A stretch of 46,888 nucleotides of DNA from a virus. Location: the IMG/VR virus record IMGVR_UViG_3300032236_000974, positions 1 through 46,888 of that record; one strand, written 5' to 3'. The stretch's first letter is position 1; every line of letters starts with the position of its first letter. Shown in pieces: positions 1 to 9,818 of this stretch. The notes beneath the pieces were generated by a model. That model worked only from the letters and a program-made list of their open reading frames with translations, ran no database searches and was not told the DNA's origin. A program made the position numbers and the translations under genes.

Positions 1-3000
1 ACCCAAGGGCTGCTTGGGGCTCAACAAGGTGGTGCTAATTATATCAGTGCTGCTACCAGCGCAGCTTTAGCCGGAGCTGCACCGGTCAACCCCGGCGGCT
101 TGAACGTCGGCGCATATATGAATCCCTATACGCAAGGGGTTGTCGGCGCTACTCAAGCGGCTTTGAATCAGCAATTTGGACAGCAACAAGCGCAGCAACA
201 GGCCGAGGCTATCCGGGCTGGCGCTTTTGGCGGGGATAGGGCAGGTCTTCAGCGTGCCCAACTTCAGGGTCAACAGGCCCTTGCTGAAGCACAAGCGATT
301 GCCCCTCTTTATCAGCAAAACTACAATCAGGCCCTTGCCGCAGCACAACAGCAACAAGGTGTTGGCTTAAGTGCAGCTCAAGCAAATCGCCAGGCCGTGC
401 AAGGTCTTGGAAGCCAGTTGGCCGGTCTTGGCCAACAAGGGTTTGCCATGGGGTCAAGCGCCGCGCAACAACTCGCTGGTCTTGGTACGGGGGCTCAAGG
501 TGCTGCGTTGCAGGGAGCGCAAGCTCAGTTGGCTGCGGGTCAAGTTGGCCAACAGACTCAACAGGCTCTGGATACGGCGCAGTATCAACAATATCTCCAA
601 CAACAGGGATACCCGTTCCAAGTTGCACAATTCTTGGCGGGTATTGCTGAAGGCACTGGCGCGTTGTCTGGATCTACCACGACGACCACCCAGCCTGCCG
701 GGTTCTTCTCTGACGAACGCCTTAAGGAAGACGTTAAGAAGATTGGTAAGACCAATGATGGTCAGCCAATCTATAGCTATAAGTATAAAGGCGACGACCG
801 CACTCAAATCGGTCTGATGGCCCAGGATGTTGAGAAAACGCATCCCGAGGCTGTAGGCCTCATGAGTGGGTATAAGACTGTTGATTATAAGAAGGCTACC
901 GAGGATTCTGAGCGCCCCGCCAAGTATGCGGGTGGTGGTTTGGTTCCGGATGGGTTTGACTATAGTTCCATGGGCGGAGCGGTCACCAGTGATGTGGCTG
1001 GAGAGCATTTCGCTAGGGGCGGATATGCTCTTGGCGGGGATCCGACTAATCCATATGGCGCGGCTGGTTATGTGCCAATTTCCATGCAGACTACTACGCC
1101 CCGTCAGTTGATGATTGCGCCTGCTTTGAGAGCACCGTCCCCATCTGGGTTGGCTCAAGCAGCGGATACCGGGAAAAACATTGCTGGGCTGTATAATTTT
1201 GGCAAATCTGGCCTCATGGGAACCGAGGCTACCAAGGACTCTGCCGCAACTAAAGGTTTGCTGGGGAATAAAGGTAGCTGGGGTGGCGGTTTGCTCTCTG
1301 ATGCGTCTAGTATGTTGGACGACAAGAAGGGCGCTGCAACTGGCGGCTTAATTGTGCCCCGGCATCATTACGCCCCTGGTGGGGACGTAAACCCATATGA
1401 TCTTAGCAGCGACCCTCTGAAAGACACGATTGAAGAGCAAAAGTCTAACCAATTGTCATTGCCTAAACCCGGCCAGCTCCCCAATCAGCAAAGCGGGCTG
1501 CAACAATTGGCTGGTTTGGGCTCAACTGCCATGGGTCTTAAAGGCCTGTATGATGTAGGTTCTGGGATTGCTGGTGGGATCCCTAAACTCTTGACCATGT
1601 TTGCCGCTGATGGCGGGGCTGTACATTCATATGCGGGTGGCGGTCTTGTCCCCCGTGATGGTTATGCGACTAGGGGCGGAACGGATCTTCCGTTAACTGA
1701 AGAGCAGGTAGCAGCGGCTCCTGGTTTGGTTCCGGTTGATGCGCCCGCACCAGATGAAACAGGCATCCCCGCAACAGCTAAAGGTTTGGCAGTTGATAGG
1801 CAGGATCTTATCAACAATGTGTTCTTGCCGCTCAATGAGCAGATTGAAAGCAGCGGCAAAGCAAATGCTCGCAACCCCAGAAGCACTGCGTCTGGCTTGT
1901 TCCAATTTACTCAACCTACATGGGATGGGTTGGTTGCAAAGTACCCCGAAAAGGGCTGGACTTCACGGGATATTATGAATCCCCAAGCGCAAAGAGAGAT
2001 GGCCCCTCTCCATGCTAATGACTTGTTGGATTCGTTCCAAAAATCCGGCATTGACCCTTCTGCTCAAGCGTTGCGTCTTGGTTGGGCATTTGGTGAAAGC
2101 GGTGGCCCCGCATTCATGAGGGCTGCATTGGCTAATCCTGATGCGCCGGGGACCAGTTTTGCGAGTAGCGGTGCTATTAAAGCTAATCCTAATTGGTTTT
2201 TTCATAAAGATGGTCCTAATGGAGCATACGGTTCGCAAAAAACTGCATCTGAAACCATGAACACGGTTCTGGGCCAATTTGGATCTGGTGAAGCCGGTGC
2301 GCCTCGCCCGCCGGGCCTTATGGGCAGAACTCCGACGCCGCGCACGGAAGGTGATGGATCTGGCCTGATCGACAAGGTGACATCAGCAAATTATCTTGTC
2401 CCGGCACTTGGGTTCTTGGGATCGATGCTGGCATCCCAGCGGCCTACTCTTGGTGGGGCACTTGGTGAAGGCTTGCTTGGCGGAACTAGTGCTTACATGG
2501 CGCAACAGAAGCAAGACGCTCAACTTCAAGCAATGCAGCCTGTTATTGCGCAACGCAATGTTGAAGCTCTTACTGCGTTGTCGTCCGGTCTCAAACAGTA
2601 CAATGCCATGAATGGCACCAATTTGACGTTGGAGCAATTCTCTAAGCTCAAGCCTGGTGAAATTGCTAAGTATGCCGGTCCCGCTGCCGCAGCGGCTGTT
2701 TCTGGCCAGCAAACAGGCGCAACACCTTATTCATACACGCCAGAAGAGATGGCAAAAACTGTCATTCATTATCCTAATGGCGTTGATATTCCGGCATCTG
2801 CTGACCCCAAATATCTTACAGACTACAAGGCTCATTATGCTTCTTGGGGGGACAACCCTTATGGCAAGAGCCAAATAGCTTTCGCTGATAAACAATTAGA
2901 AACGGCGAGGCAAAAAACAGTATCTGCATCTGGAGAAATGGTTCCCGCACCAGGTGCGATTTCAACAGAACAGCAGGCTCTTAGCGGTCAACAGAGAGTT

Positions 3001-3642
3001 GCTGCCTCGTCTGATTTCCAGAACAAGGGCAACGAATTTAGAACGCAATCGATAGACATTGAAAACCATTTGGACCAACTGTCGGATGCGCTTACTCGGT
3101 TCAAAACTGGCGCAGATGCGGCATCGCGGGCAAATCTTGATAAGGTTATGGAGGCAATTGATCCGCAACATAAATTTGCTTCTCTTCATGGAAATGATGG
3201 AGCGGATTATGATAAAATTATCAAGAGCGCCATGGCTATCCAAATTGCCCAACTTAAGGGTCTTTCAGCCCGTGCCCCGGCTGCTGAATTGAATGCCTTA
3301 AGCCAGCAGATACCCAACCCAAATTTGAGTTCTGATGCGGTTCGTCAAATTGTTACGAACCTCAAAGCTCACAATGAATATCAACGCAAAATGTATGATG
3401 AGTACGATCCCGAGGCTTATGGGTATAATGTTTCAAATTATCAAAAAGATTTTATGGGGAAAAACCCATATAAAAATTTTGTGAAAGAAGCTGCTGAATC
3501 CATGGCCCCCGGGGCGGGAACAAAAGAAGCTCGGTCTGCGGCCTCTTCTCAAGCACAATCATCTGCTGCATTGGATTGGGCTCGCGCCAACCCATCTGAT
3601 CCTAGATCAGCAAAAATTCTCCAAAAACTTGGAGTTCAATGA
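1..3642 (+). CDS. Large Gln-rich virion protein with internal S74 chaperone domain and lytic-transglycosylase-like domain (5' partial)
   Basis: The frame is open from base 1, so the start lies upstream; 1213 residues are visible. The first ~230 residues are Gln/Ala-rich and probably helical. Residues about 235-300 carry the peptidase S74 (chaperone of endosialidase) signature: SDERLKEDVKKIG, then IGLMAQDVE and PEAV. GG-rich linkers with repeated GGGLVP-type motifs follow. Residues about 600-760 resemble a soluble lytic transglycosylase: IESSG with candidate catalytic Glu616, then ASGLFQFTQPTW. The C-terminal ~400 residues are helical and unassigned. A muralytic domain in a giant late protein fits an internal or ejected virion protein that opens peptidoglycan during DNA entry. 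S74 domains normally end tail spikes, so the internal position is odd. The stop overlaps the next gene in ATGA. Confidence 0.8.
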   Translation, partial: TQGLLGAQQGGANYISAATSAALAGAAPVNPGGLNVGAYMNPYTQGVVGATQAALNQQFGQQQAQQQAEAIRAGAFGGDRAGLQRAQLQGQQALAEAQAIAPLYQQNYNQALAAAQQQQGVGLSAAQANRQAVQGLGSQLAGLGQQGFAMGSSAAQQLAGLGTGAQGAALQGAQAQLAAGQVGQQTQQALDTAQYQQYLQQQGYPFQVAQFLAGIAEGTGALSGSTTTTTQPAGFFSDERLKEDVKKIGKTNDGQPIYSYKYKGDDRTQIGLMAQDVEKTHPEAVGLMSGYKTVDYKKATEDSERPAKYAGGGLVPDGFDYSSMGGAVTSDVAGEHFARGGYALGGDPTNPYGAAGYVPISMQTTTPRQLMIAPALRAPSPSGLAQAADTGKNIAGLYNFGKSGLMGTEATKDSAATKGLLGNKGSWGGGLLSDASSMLDDKKGAATGGLIVPRHHYAPGGDVNPYDLSSDPLKDTIEEQKSNQLSLPKPGQLPNQQSGLQQLAGLGSTAMGLKGLYDVGSGIAGGIPKLLTMFAADGGAVHSYAGGGLVPRDGYATRGGTDLPLTEEQVAAAPGLVPVDAPAPDETGIPATAKGLAVDRQDLINNVFLPLNEQIESSGKANARNPRSTASGLFQFTQPTWDGLVAKYPEKGWTSRDIMNPQAQREMAPLHANDLLDSFQKSGIDPSAQALRLGWAFGESGGPAFMRAALANPDAPGTSFASSGAIKANPNWFFHKDGPNGAYGSQKTASETMNTVLGQFGSGEAGAPRPPGLMGRTPTPRTEGDGSGLIDKVTSANYLVPALGFLGSMLASQRPTLGGALGEGLLGGTSAYMAQQKQDAQLQAMQPVIAQRNVEALTALSSGLKQYNAMNGTNLTLEQFSKLKPGEIAKYAGPAAAAAVSGQQTGATPYSYTPEEMAKTVIHYPNGVDIPASADPKYLTDYKAHYASWGDNPYGKSQIAFADKQLETARQKTVSASGEMVPAPGAISTEQQALSGQQRVAASSDFQNKGNEFRTQSIDIENHLDQLSDALTRFKTGADAASRANLDKVMEAIDPQHKFASLHGNDGADYDKIIKSAMAIQIAQLKGLSARAPAAELNALSQQIPNPNLSSDAVRQIVTNLKAHNEYQRKMYDEYDPEAYGYNVSNYQKDFMGKNPYKNFVKEAAESMAPGAGTKEARSAASSQAQSSAALDWARANPSDPRSAKILQKLGVQ

Positions 3643-5921
3643 TGGCTGATAGTCCGTTTGACCCAGATAAGTGGCTTTCCGAGACTTCTAGCCCCACGGG
3701 CACAAGTTCATTTGACCCCGATAAGTGGTTAGCAAATGCGCCCGAAAAAAAAGAAGAAATCGGTGGGTTAGAATCATTTGGCCGGGGAGCCGCGCAAGCT
3801 TTTGCGCTTGGCTATTCTCCTCAAATGATTGCTGCTATCAAAACCGGCAATTTGCCATTTAGCGAAAACCCTGAATACGTTAAGGAACTTGCCAAGCAAA
3901 AAGCTGCTACAGAACAAGCTTGGGAGCAGCATCCTTGGCTGTATGGGTCTGGCATGGTTGCTTCCGCCGTACCAGCGGTGGCAAACGCTATTTTGGCTGG
4001 GCCGGAAGAGTTAGCGGCGGCTGGAACGATTGGTGGTCTTGGCGGTCTTGGTCTCCGCACGGTTGCTGGTAAGGGCGCTGGAGCAGCGCCGACAGCTCTC
4101 CGTGGAGCCGCAACTGCTGCCGAGAATCCTATAGTTCAAGGTGCTGTTTATGGTTCATCTGAAGGCGAAACATTAGGAGATAAGCTGAGCGGCGCGGCGG
4201 CAGGCGCTGTTGGCGCGAAAGTTGCGCCTATGGCTCTTGGTGCAGCAGGATCCGCTGTCAAGGCAGTGGGGGCCAAGATAGCGCCGGATATTGTTGACCC
4301 GATCTTCCATGTATTGACTGGTAACCCAGAAACAGCTCGGACTGCGGGAAACATTGCCAGCGATTTGGGAGTATCCCTACCAGGCGCGACTGTCTCCGAA
4401 AGCGCCGTCCAAGGTTTGGGGATGAAATCTGACTTTCTCAATCAAGTTCCAAAAGCGGCAAATAGAACTTTAGGCGAGATTGGAGACCTTGTCTCGGACT
4501 ATTCGAATAAGGCTGATGTGCGAGATTCTGGCGCAAAGATAAGAGCCGCTGTTCAAAATTGGGCTACTGATGCTACCAAGCCGACTGGGTTTGAAGCACA
4601 GATGAATGCTATTTATCAGCCAGTTAGGGTGCTTGAGCAATCTTCTGCGGTAGTTCCAATTAGAAGTCTACAATCAGAAATCATTAAACAGGCGCAAAGC
4701 AATATAGCCAAACTTGGGAATATAAACCCAACACTGGATATTGCAAACTCGGCCTTAACTTTGAATGCTCAAAATGGGGGGCTGACATTTTCAGAGATGC
4801 AGGCTCTAAAGAAAATTTTGTCAGATAAAATAACTTGGAACCAAGCACCCGGCGGGAGTAACATAGATAACAATATTCTCAAAAATTTAAGGGCCGCTCT
4901 TGATAGCGATATGCAAACATATGCCACCAAGATTGGCGGGAAAAATGTTGGCCAAACTTATGGGCAAATAAAATCTCAAGCTAAAGATCTTTACGATCAG
5001 CGTGACAGTATTTTTAAATTAACTGGCAACCCAGTTGTGGGTGGGCCTGGTGCAAAAGATGAAGGCGCGATTTATCGTAGCATCATAAGTGCTGCGGGGA
5101 AAAAGGGCGGTGGCAACCTTGCGGATCTTAAAAATCTTCAAGCTGCCGTTAGCAAATATGACCCTGCTGCTTGGGAATCTGTCGGTAGGTCATATGCCGC
5201 CGACATTGCCCCTAATGGGCAGTTTTCATTCAATAACTTCAACAAGCTCTATGATGGATATTTCCATCCGCAAGGGAAAGATTTAATTTTTGGCCCTAGC
5301 ACATCGAGCCCTATCCGGAAAACTTTTGACACTATTAAAGAACTTGGAAGCGTAGATGCTAAAAACATCCCACTTGGGGTCAAGTTGGATTCTCTTGCTG
5401 CAAGAGCTGCAAGAGAATACGCTCCTGTTCCTAGTGCGACAGGCGCTGGGACAGCTTTGCTTGAGCATGCGTTTCTAGGAGGGTTGCCTTTAAATACTAT
5501 GACTGCGGGTGCTTTGGGGGCTGCTTCTGGACGTTTTGGGGCACGTAATATTGCAACCCCCGAATCCACATATTTGCCGTCTAAAGCAGCGCAAATAGCT
5601 GGAGAAACAGTTAAGCAAGCTGCCCCCTTGGTTGGGGCACAGATGGCAACCGAAAGCCCCCTGCCAGGATTCGTCAAAGCTGGCGTTCCTTATGCCGTCA
5701 AAAAAATTACCGACCAGCTCCCAACATCTATTTGGAATGCCCCTGGGTCCAATAGTAGCGATGTTCGATATGGCCGCAAATCTGGCGGTCGCGTTTCAGA
5801 TAAGTTGGTTGCGGCTGCTGAACGTGCTAAAAAGAACATCAACAACAAGACTGAGAGCTTGCTCAACGTCCCTGACACTCATGTCGCTCACGCGCTTGAG
5901 CTTGCCAATAAGTTTCTGTGA
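3639..5921 (+). CDS. Large internal-virion / ejection-type protein
   Basis: 760 residues, coupled to the upstream gene by an ATGA overlap; a second ATG at 3642 is an equally possible start. The N-terminus holds a tandem repeat, SPFDPDKWL then SSFDPDKWL. Residues about 100-220 are Ala/Gly-rich and hydrophobic, with several possible membrane-associating helices, as in phage proteins ejected with the DNA. The middle is mixed alpha/beta with no recognised fold. The C-terminus carries RKSGGR followed about 35 residues later by HVAHALELANKFL, a Gly-Gly plus amphipathic-helix arrangement seen again at the C-termini of the genes at 33909 and 35763. Position between the lytic virion protein and the fibres supports a DNA-ejection role. 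This is inference; no enzymatic motif was seen. Confidence 0.7.
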   Translation: MMADSPFDPDKWLSETSSPTGTSSFDPDKWLANAPEKKEEIGGLESFGRGAAQAFALGYSPQMIAAIKTGNLPFSENPEYVKELAKQKAATEQAWEQHPWLYGSGMVASAVPAVANAILAGPEELAAAGTIGGLGGLGLRTVAGKGAGAAPTALRGAATAAENPIVQGAVYGSSEGETLGDKLSGAAAGAVGAKVAPMALGAAGSAVKAVGAKIAPDIVDPIFHVLTGNPETARTAGNIASDLGVSLPGATVSESAVQGLGMKSDFLNQVPKAANRTLGEIGDLVSDYSNKADVRDSGAKIRAAVQNWATDATKPTGFEAQMNAIYQPVRVLEQSSAVVPIRSLQSEIIKQAQSNIAKLGNINPTLDIANSALTLNAQNGGLTFSEMQALKKILSDKITWNQAPGGSNIDNNILKNLRAALDSDMQTYATKIGGKNVGQTYGQIKSQAKDLYDQRDSIFKLTGNPVVGGPGAKDEGAIYRSIISAAGKKGGGNLADLKNLQAAVSKYDPAAWESVGRSYAADIAPNGQFSFNNFNKLYDGYFHPQGKDLIFGPSTSSPIRKTFDTIKELGSVDAKNIPLGVKLDSLAARAAREYAPVPSATGAGTALLEHAFLGGLPLNTMTAGALGAASGRFGARNIATPESTYLPSKAAQIAGETVKQAAPLVGAQMATESPLPGFVKAGVPYAVKKITDQLPTSIWNAPGSNSSDVRYGRKSGGRVSDKLVAAAERAKKNINNKTESLLNVPDTHVAHALELANKFL

Positions 5922-5931
5922 GGACTGATCT

Positions 5932-6495
5932 ATGACCTCCACATATACCACCAACAAAAACCTAGAACTCCCCGGAAACGGGGATTACGTCAATACGTGG
6001 AATATCCCTGCTAATGGTGACTTCTCGGCGATTGATGCTGCCCTGGGCGGGGTAACCTCCCTAAACGCAACGTCTGGATCTGCGACACTTACGGTAACCC
6101 AATACCGTCCCCTCATTCTTAACGTAAGCGGGACAATATCTGCTGACGTAACTTACACAATCCCGTCCGGTGTTGGAGGTCAGTGGGTTGTCAACAACAA
6201 CACTACTGGCGGGTACAATGTCATCATCGCATCCGCTGGTGGGGGCACTACAGCTAAAGTTTTTACAAACTTTTCTGTTGCAGTGGTTTGTGACGGCACG
6301 AACTGCTATATCCCTACAGCGAGTACTGCACCTACTGGTGGGGGTAGCAACCTCGCATTTTATCTTAATGACATTGTCATCACGACGAACTATACTATTC
6401 CCACGGGCAAGAACGCTGGTACGTTTGGACCCGTGACGATCAATAGCGGAATCGTCGTAACTGTTTCTCCGGGCTCCTACTGGTCGGTGGTCTGA
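5932..6495 (+). CDS. Tail fibre-associated structural protein
   Basis: 187 residues, ATG preceded by GAGGA. The N-terminus (TTNKNLELPGNGDYVNTW) resembles an opening common in phage fibre proteins of this type, where a Leu-Pro-Gly-x-Gly-Asp-x-x-x-x-Trp segment precedes a beta-rich body. The rest is Ser/Thr/Gly-rich beta sequence without a catalytic motif. It opens the fibre cluster and ends one base before the ATG of the next fibre gene. Probably the first fibre or a fibre-attachment protein; the receptor is unknown. Confidence 0.65.
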   Translation: MTSTYTTNKNLELPGNGDYVNTWNIPANGDFSAIDAALGGVTSLNATSGSATLTVTQYRPLILNVSGTISADVTYTIPSGVGGQWVVNNNTTGGYNVIIASAGGGTTAKVFTNFSVAVVCDGTNCYIPTASTAPTGGGSNLAFYLNDIVITTNYTIPTGKNAGTFGPVTINSGIVVTVSPGSYWSVV

Positions 6496-6496
6496 T

Positions 6497-7348
6497 ATGC
6501 CTGTATCAATTAAAGGTTCTGGTGGCGGCTCTGTCACTCTCGATGCTGGAGCGGCGGCTGCTGACACGACTCTGACGCTGCCAAACACCAGCGGCACGAT
6601 CCTCCAGTCTGGTACGGCTGTCACAGTAGCGCAAGGCGGGACCGGTCTTACGACCCTGACTGCGGCTAACAATGCGCTGTACTCCACCTCATCGTCTGCG
6701 GTGACTGCTGGGACGTTGCCGGTGGCCGCTGGCGGAACTGGCGCGACCTCGTTAACCGCCAACAATGTGTTGCTCGGTAATGGCACAAGTGCGTTGCAGG
6801 TAGTAGCCCCGGGCACATCTGGCAACGTGTTGACGAGTAACGGAACGACTTGGACAAGTGCTACACCCGCATCAACTGGCATCACTCAAGGCACTGCGGT
6901 TGCAACGACCAGCGGCACGAGCGTCACGTTCACCGGCATCCCGTCAACTGCAAAGAGAATAACATTTATTCTCAATGGCGTTAGCCTCAGCGGAACGGCT
7001 TCTTTGCTCGTGCAAATTGGTACAAGCGGCGGGCTGGAAACGACAAGTTACACATCTTCCTCTTATTTGAATAATACAACTGGAAGAAATGGCGCTAGTT
7101 ATACAACCGGATATGGAATTTATTCGGACAACAACACTTTCACTTTTTCGGGTCAGTTGGTGGTATTGAATCTTTCTTCAAACACATGGATCAGTTCGCA
7201 CACTTGTGGGTCAACTGGTTTTACTGGGCAAGCAGTCTATGGTGGCGGGACCAAATCTCTTGGCGGTACGCTTACTCAAATTAGTCTTACATCTTCAAAC
7301 GGCACCGACACGTTCGACGCTGGCTCTGTCAACATCTTGTACGAATAA
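6497..7348 (+). CDS. Tail fibre protein, paralogue 1
   Basis: 283 residues. The N-terminal half has two phage-fibre Gly-Gly-Thr-Gly modules (VAQGGTGLTT and AAGGTGATS) followed by NNVLLGNG, a repeat typical of trimeric fibre shafts. From about residue 133 begins a C-terminal domain shared with the genes at 8771 and 9819: TAVATTSGTSVTFTGIPS, then a hydrophobic ITFILNGVS strand, ending in GTDTFDAGSVNILYE. This domain is probably the distal, receptor-contacting tip. A small partner gene follows 9 bases later, an order repeated at 9819-10616. Confidence 0.75.
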   Translation: MPVSIKGSGGGSVTLDAGAAAADTTLTLPNTSGTILQSGTAVTVAQGGTGLTTLTAANNALYSTSSSAVTAGTLPVAAGGTGATSLTANNVLLGNGTSALQVVAPGTSGNVLTSNGTTWTSATPASTGITQGTAVATTSGTSVTFTGIPSTAKRITFILNGVSLSGTASLLVQIGTSGGLETTSYTSSSYLNNTTGRNGASYTTGYGIYSDNNTFTFSGQLVVLNLSSNTWISSHTCGSTGFTGQAVYGGGTKSLGGTLTQISLTSSNGTDTFDAGSVNILYE

Positions 7349-7357
7349 GAGGCGACC

Positions 7358-7555
7358 ATGGAACGCACCGAAGTTAACGTTCAGACCGGCGAAGTCACTG
7401 TGATTCAGTTCACGGTTGAAGAGGAAGCTGCTGCATTAACTTACGCTGCTTCATTGCCCGCGCCAGCTTCCCCAGCCAAACCAACGCTTGCTGAGCTTCA
7501 AGCGGAGCTTGCAGTTATATCCGCACAGATTGCCGCCCTTGGAGCCGCATCATGA
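7358..7555 (+). CDS. Small fibre-partner protein, copy 1
   Basis: 65 residues, starting MERTEVNVQTGEVTVIQF, followed by an acidic EEEAAAL stretch, a Pro/Ala linker and a C-terminal amphipathic helix (LAELQAELAVISAQIAAL). It is a clear paralogue of the 63-residue product at 10425; both sit directly after a fibre gene with the same C-terminal domain. Size, position and helical tail suggest a fibre-assembly chaperone or fibre-associated peptide. That role is inferred from context only. Its stop overlaps the next start in ATGA. Confidence 0.65.
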   Translation: MERTEVNVQTGEVTVIQFTVEEEAAALTYAASLPAPASPAKPTLAELQAELAVISAQIAALGAAS

Positions 7556-8595
7556 GCACTCTTAAAGCTATCAACGTCCAGCATCCTTCCAGCTCGACGA
7601 CCAACATCGTCAACGATTCCAGCGGAAATGTGACAGTTGGCAACAACCTTACAGTCACGGGCACATCTACCATTGGCGGGAATGAGACGGTGACTGGCAC
7701 CGTTGCCATGGGTTCGTCCTTCAAGCGCAACCGCATCATCAATGGGAACGCACTTGTTTGGCAGCGCGGCACTAGCGGATTCACAAGCGGCTATTGCACA
7801 GACAGATGGTTTTTGAATGGTGCGAACGCAGCGTCTCAATCAACAGATGTCCCGTCTGGGTTCAAATACTCTTTGAGCTTCACTAATTCTGCCAGTACCT
7901 CTTGTGGCGTCTCTCAACGCATTGAAAGCGTCAACACAACCGATCTAGCTTCGCAAAACGTAACTGTCAGCTTTTGGTTTAAGCGGAGCGGTGCTGCGGG
8001 AAATTTGCAAGTCAATCTTGACTACCCGACCGCTACCGATAACTACACTTCAACAGGCAGCATTGGCGCTACGCAAGTATCTGCCTCTCCGGCGACATCT
8101 TGGACGTATTATACGGTCACGTTCACTTCGATAAGTGCCAACGTAGTTAATGGGCTACAAGTTTCCATTTTCTCCAACAACGGAACTAGCGCCTCTTTGG
8201 GCGGGCTTGTTACTGGCGTCCAACTAGAAGTTGGCACCAAAGCCACTCCCTATGAGATGCAGATATATAGCGACCAGTTGGCGCAGTGCCAGAGGTATTG
8301 CTACGTCACCAATGGCCTATCTATTGGAAGAGCCTATAGCACAACGGCATTTTCTTTTGCTCCTATATTGCCAGTTCCAATGAGAACAACGCCAAGCGCA
8401 TCTGCAACCGCCGCCTTATCTGTCATTGTCCCCGGCACCGCAACATATACTCAATCATCTGCCAATGTAGCAATTGATGGCAGTTACGGTATTTACGGAT
8501 TTCTTGTTAATCTTGGAAATTTTACCGGTGTAACTGCGGGCGCTATTGGATACATGTACACTTCAAATTTTGTCACGCTTAGCGCGGAGCTTTAG
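7552..8595 (+). CDS. Tail fibre protein with carbohydrate-binding-like domain
   Basis: 347 residues, translationally coupled to the upstream gene. The N-terminal ~60 residues are a beta repeat (VGNNLTVTGTSTIGGNETVTG). From RNRIINGNALVWQRG the protein follows the layout of phage fibre domains related to carbohydrate-binding modules: a predicted beta-sandwich with QRIESV, VSFWFKRS, a Trp-Tyr strand, then GVQLEVGTKATPYE and an LAQCQRY helix start. The last ~60 residues are a beta-rich tip. Probable role is binding cell-surface glycan. It has no S74 domain and no visible hydrolase motif. Confidence 0.75.
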   Translation: MSTLKAINVQHPSSSTTNIVNDSSGNVTVGNNLTVTGTSTIGGNETVTGTVAMGSSFKRNRIINGNALVWQRGTSGFTSGYCTDRWFLNGANAASQSTDVPSGFKYSLSFTNSASTSCGVSQRIESVNTTDLASQNVTVSFWFKRSGAAGNLQVNLDYPTATDNYTSTGSIGATQVSASPATSWTYYTVTFTSISANVVNGLQVSIFSNNGTSASLGGLVTGVQLEVGTKATPYEMQIYSDQLAQCQRYCYVTNGLSIGRAYSTTAFSFAPILPVPMRTTPSASATAALSVIVPGTATYTQSSANVAIDGSYGIYGFLVNLGNFTGVTAGAIGYMYTSNFVTLSAEL

Positions 8596-8597
8596 CC

Positions 8598-8771
8598 ATG
8601 TATGAAAATGCTCGATATGCCACTAGCTTTACTGGTCAGGTTTGCTGCATCATGGCTACTATCAATGGAGTAGAGTGGTCTGTGCCGATTGATCCAGCCA
8701 ACACTGACTATGCCGCGATTATGCGGCTCGTTGAAGCTGGCGAGCTTGTCATCGCACCCGCGAGTCCGTAA
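8598..8771 (+). CDS. Small fibre-cluster protein
   Basis: 57 residues, ATG 2 bases after the previous stop and TAATG overlap with the next gene. It contains NGVEWSVPIDPANTDYAAIM, matching a short protein type often found between phage fibre genes (an xWSVPxDPANxxYxxI core). Function unknown; an assembly accessory is plausible from position. Short, but both boundary couplings and the recognisable core support it. Confidence 0.6.
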   Translation: MYENARYATSFTGQVCCIMATINGVEWSVPIDPANTDYAAIMRLVEAGELVIAPASP

Positions 8772-9808
8772 TGAGCGTCATCATAAACGGCACTACTGGC
8801 ATCACGCAGCCCGCAGACAACCTGACGGGATCTGCATCTGGCACCGTGGTTGTTAAAGGTGCAGCAAACGCTGGCGCATGGACGATGACGCTCCCGACTA
8901 GTGGGGGCACTAGCGGCTATGTTCTTTCTACAGATGGTACTGGAATCACAAACTGGGTAGCCCAAACAGGCGGCGGTGGCGGTGGTAGCTATACCCGTAC
9001 CACGATTACAGCTACTGCGGGCCAGACAAGCTTCACAGCCTCATACACCGTCAACTATGTGCAAGTGTATGTGAACGGTGTCCTGCTCAATAGCGCCGAC
9101 TACACGGCCTCAACTGGTACGACTGTAGTGTTGGCTGCGGCGGCAGCGGCGGGCGACATCGTTGATGTGGTGGCATTTACTGTTGGTTCGATAACTGGCA
9201 GCGTGACAATTACGGGCACCCCTTCTAGCGGACAGTTGGCTGCGTGGACAGGCGCAACAAGCATTCAAGGCATTGCCGCGCCAACGACTGCTGGCAACGT
9301 AGTGTTCAGCACGGACGGATCAACATGGTCGTCCACTCAGAAGATTGTGCAAGGCACTTCTGTTGCGACAACTAGCGGCACGAGCGTTGATTTCACGGGC
9401 ATACCGAGCTGGGTCAAGCGCGTCACAATGATGTTCAATGGCGTCTCAACGAGTGGAACGTCATACTTTTTGCTCCAAATTGGCTCTGGTTCAGTCACTA
9501 ACACGGGCTATACTTCTCAAGCATCAAACTCCGCAACAACCAGCGGGGTTGTAACAACTGGCTTTATTCTTTTTAGTACCGTCAGTTTGTCAACACATAC
9601 AATTTCTGGTGCAGTTCAATTGTTTTCAATTGGCTCAAATGTTTGGATTTCAAATGGAACAGCAAGTTTTAACACCGTTACGAGTGCCAGTTGGTTGTTC
9701 GCCGGGAATAGCCCAGCGCTGTCGGGTGCGCTAGATAGAGTCCGCCTGACCACCTTCAACGGCACCGACACATTCGACGCTGGCTCCGTCAACATCCTAT
9801 ATGAATGA
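8771..9808 (+). CDS. Tail fibre protein, paralogue 2
   Basis: 345 residues. The N-terminal part has a fibre-shaft segment (WTMTLPTSGGTSGYVLSTDG), a Gly6 hinge near residue 75, then a beta-sandwich segment widespread in phage fibres (QTSFTASYTVNYVQVYVNGV, continuing to a GDIVDVVAF strand). The last ~150 residues repeat the domain of the 6497 gene (TSVATTSGTSVDFTGIPSW ... GTDTFDAGSVNILYE). It combines a second shaft architecture with the same tip family, which suggests mix-and-match evolution of receptor-binding parts. Confidence 0.75.
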   Translation: MSVIINGTTGITQPADNLTGSASGTVVVKGAANAGAWTMTLPTSGGTSGYVLSTDGTGITNWVAQTGGGGGGSYTRTTITATAGQTSFTASYTVNYVQVYVNGVLLNSADYTASTGTTVVLAAAAAAGDIVDVVAFTVGSITGSVTITGTPSSGQLAAWTGATSIQGIAAPTTAGNVVFSTDGSTWSSTQKIVQGTSVATTSGTSVDFTGIPSWVKRVTMMFNGVSTSGTSYFLLQIGSGSVTNTGYTSQASNSATTSGVVTTGFILFSTVSLSTHTISGAVQLFSIGSNVWISNGTASFNTVTSASWLFAGNSPALSGALDRVRLTTFNGTDTFDAGSVNILYE

Positions 9809-9818
9809 GGGATAACCC

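Noticed and set aside
6061-6885. Long minus-strand frame opposite the fibre genes
   Set aside because: Composition is that of an antisense shadow of Thr/Gly-rich beta proteins; no ribosome site or family motif.
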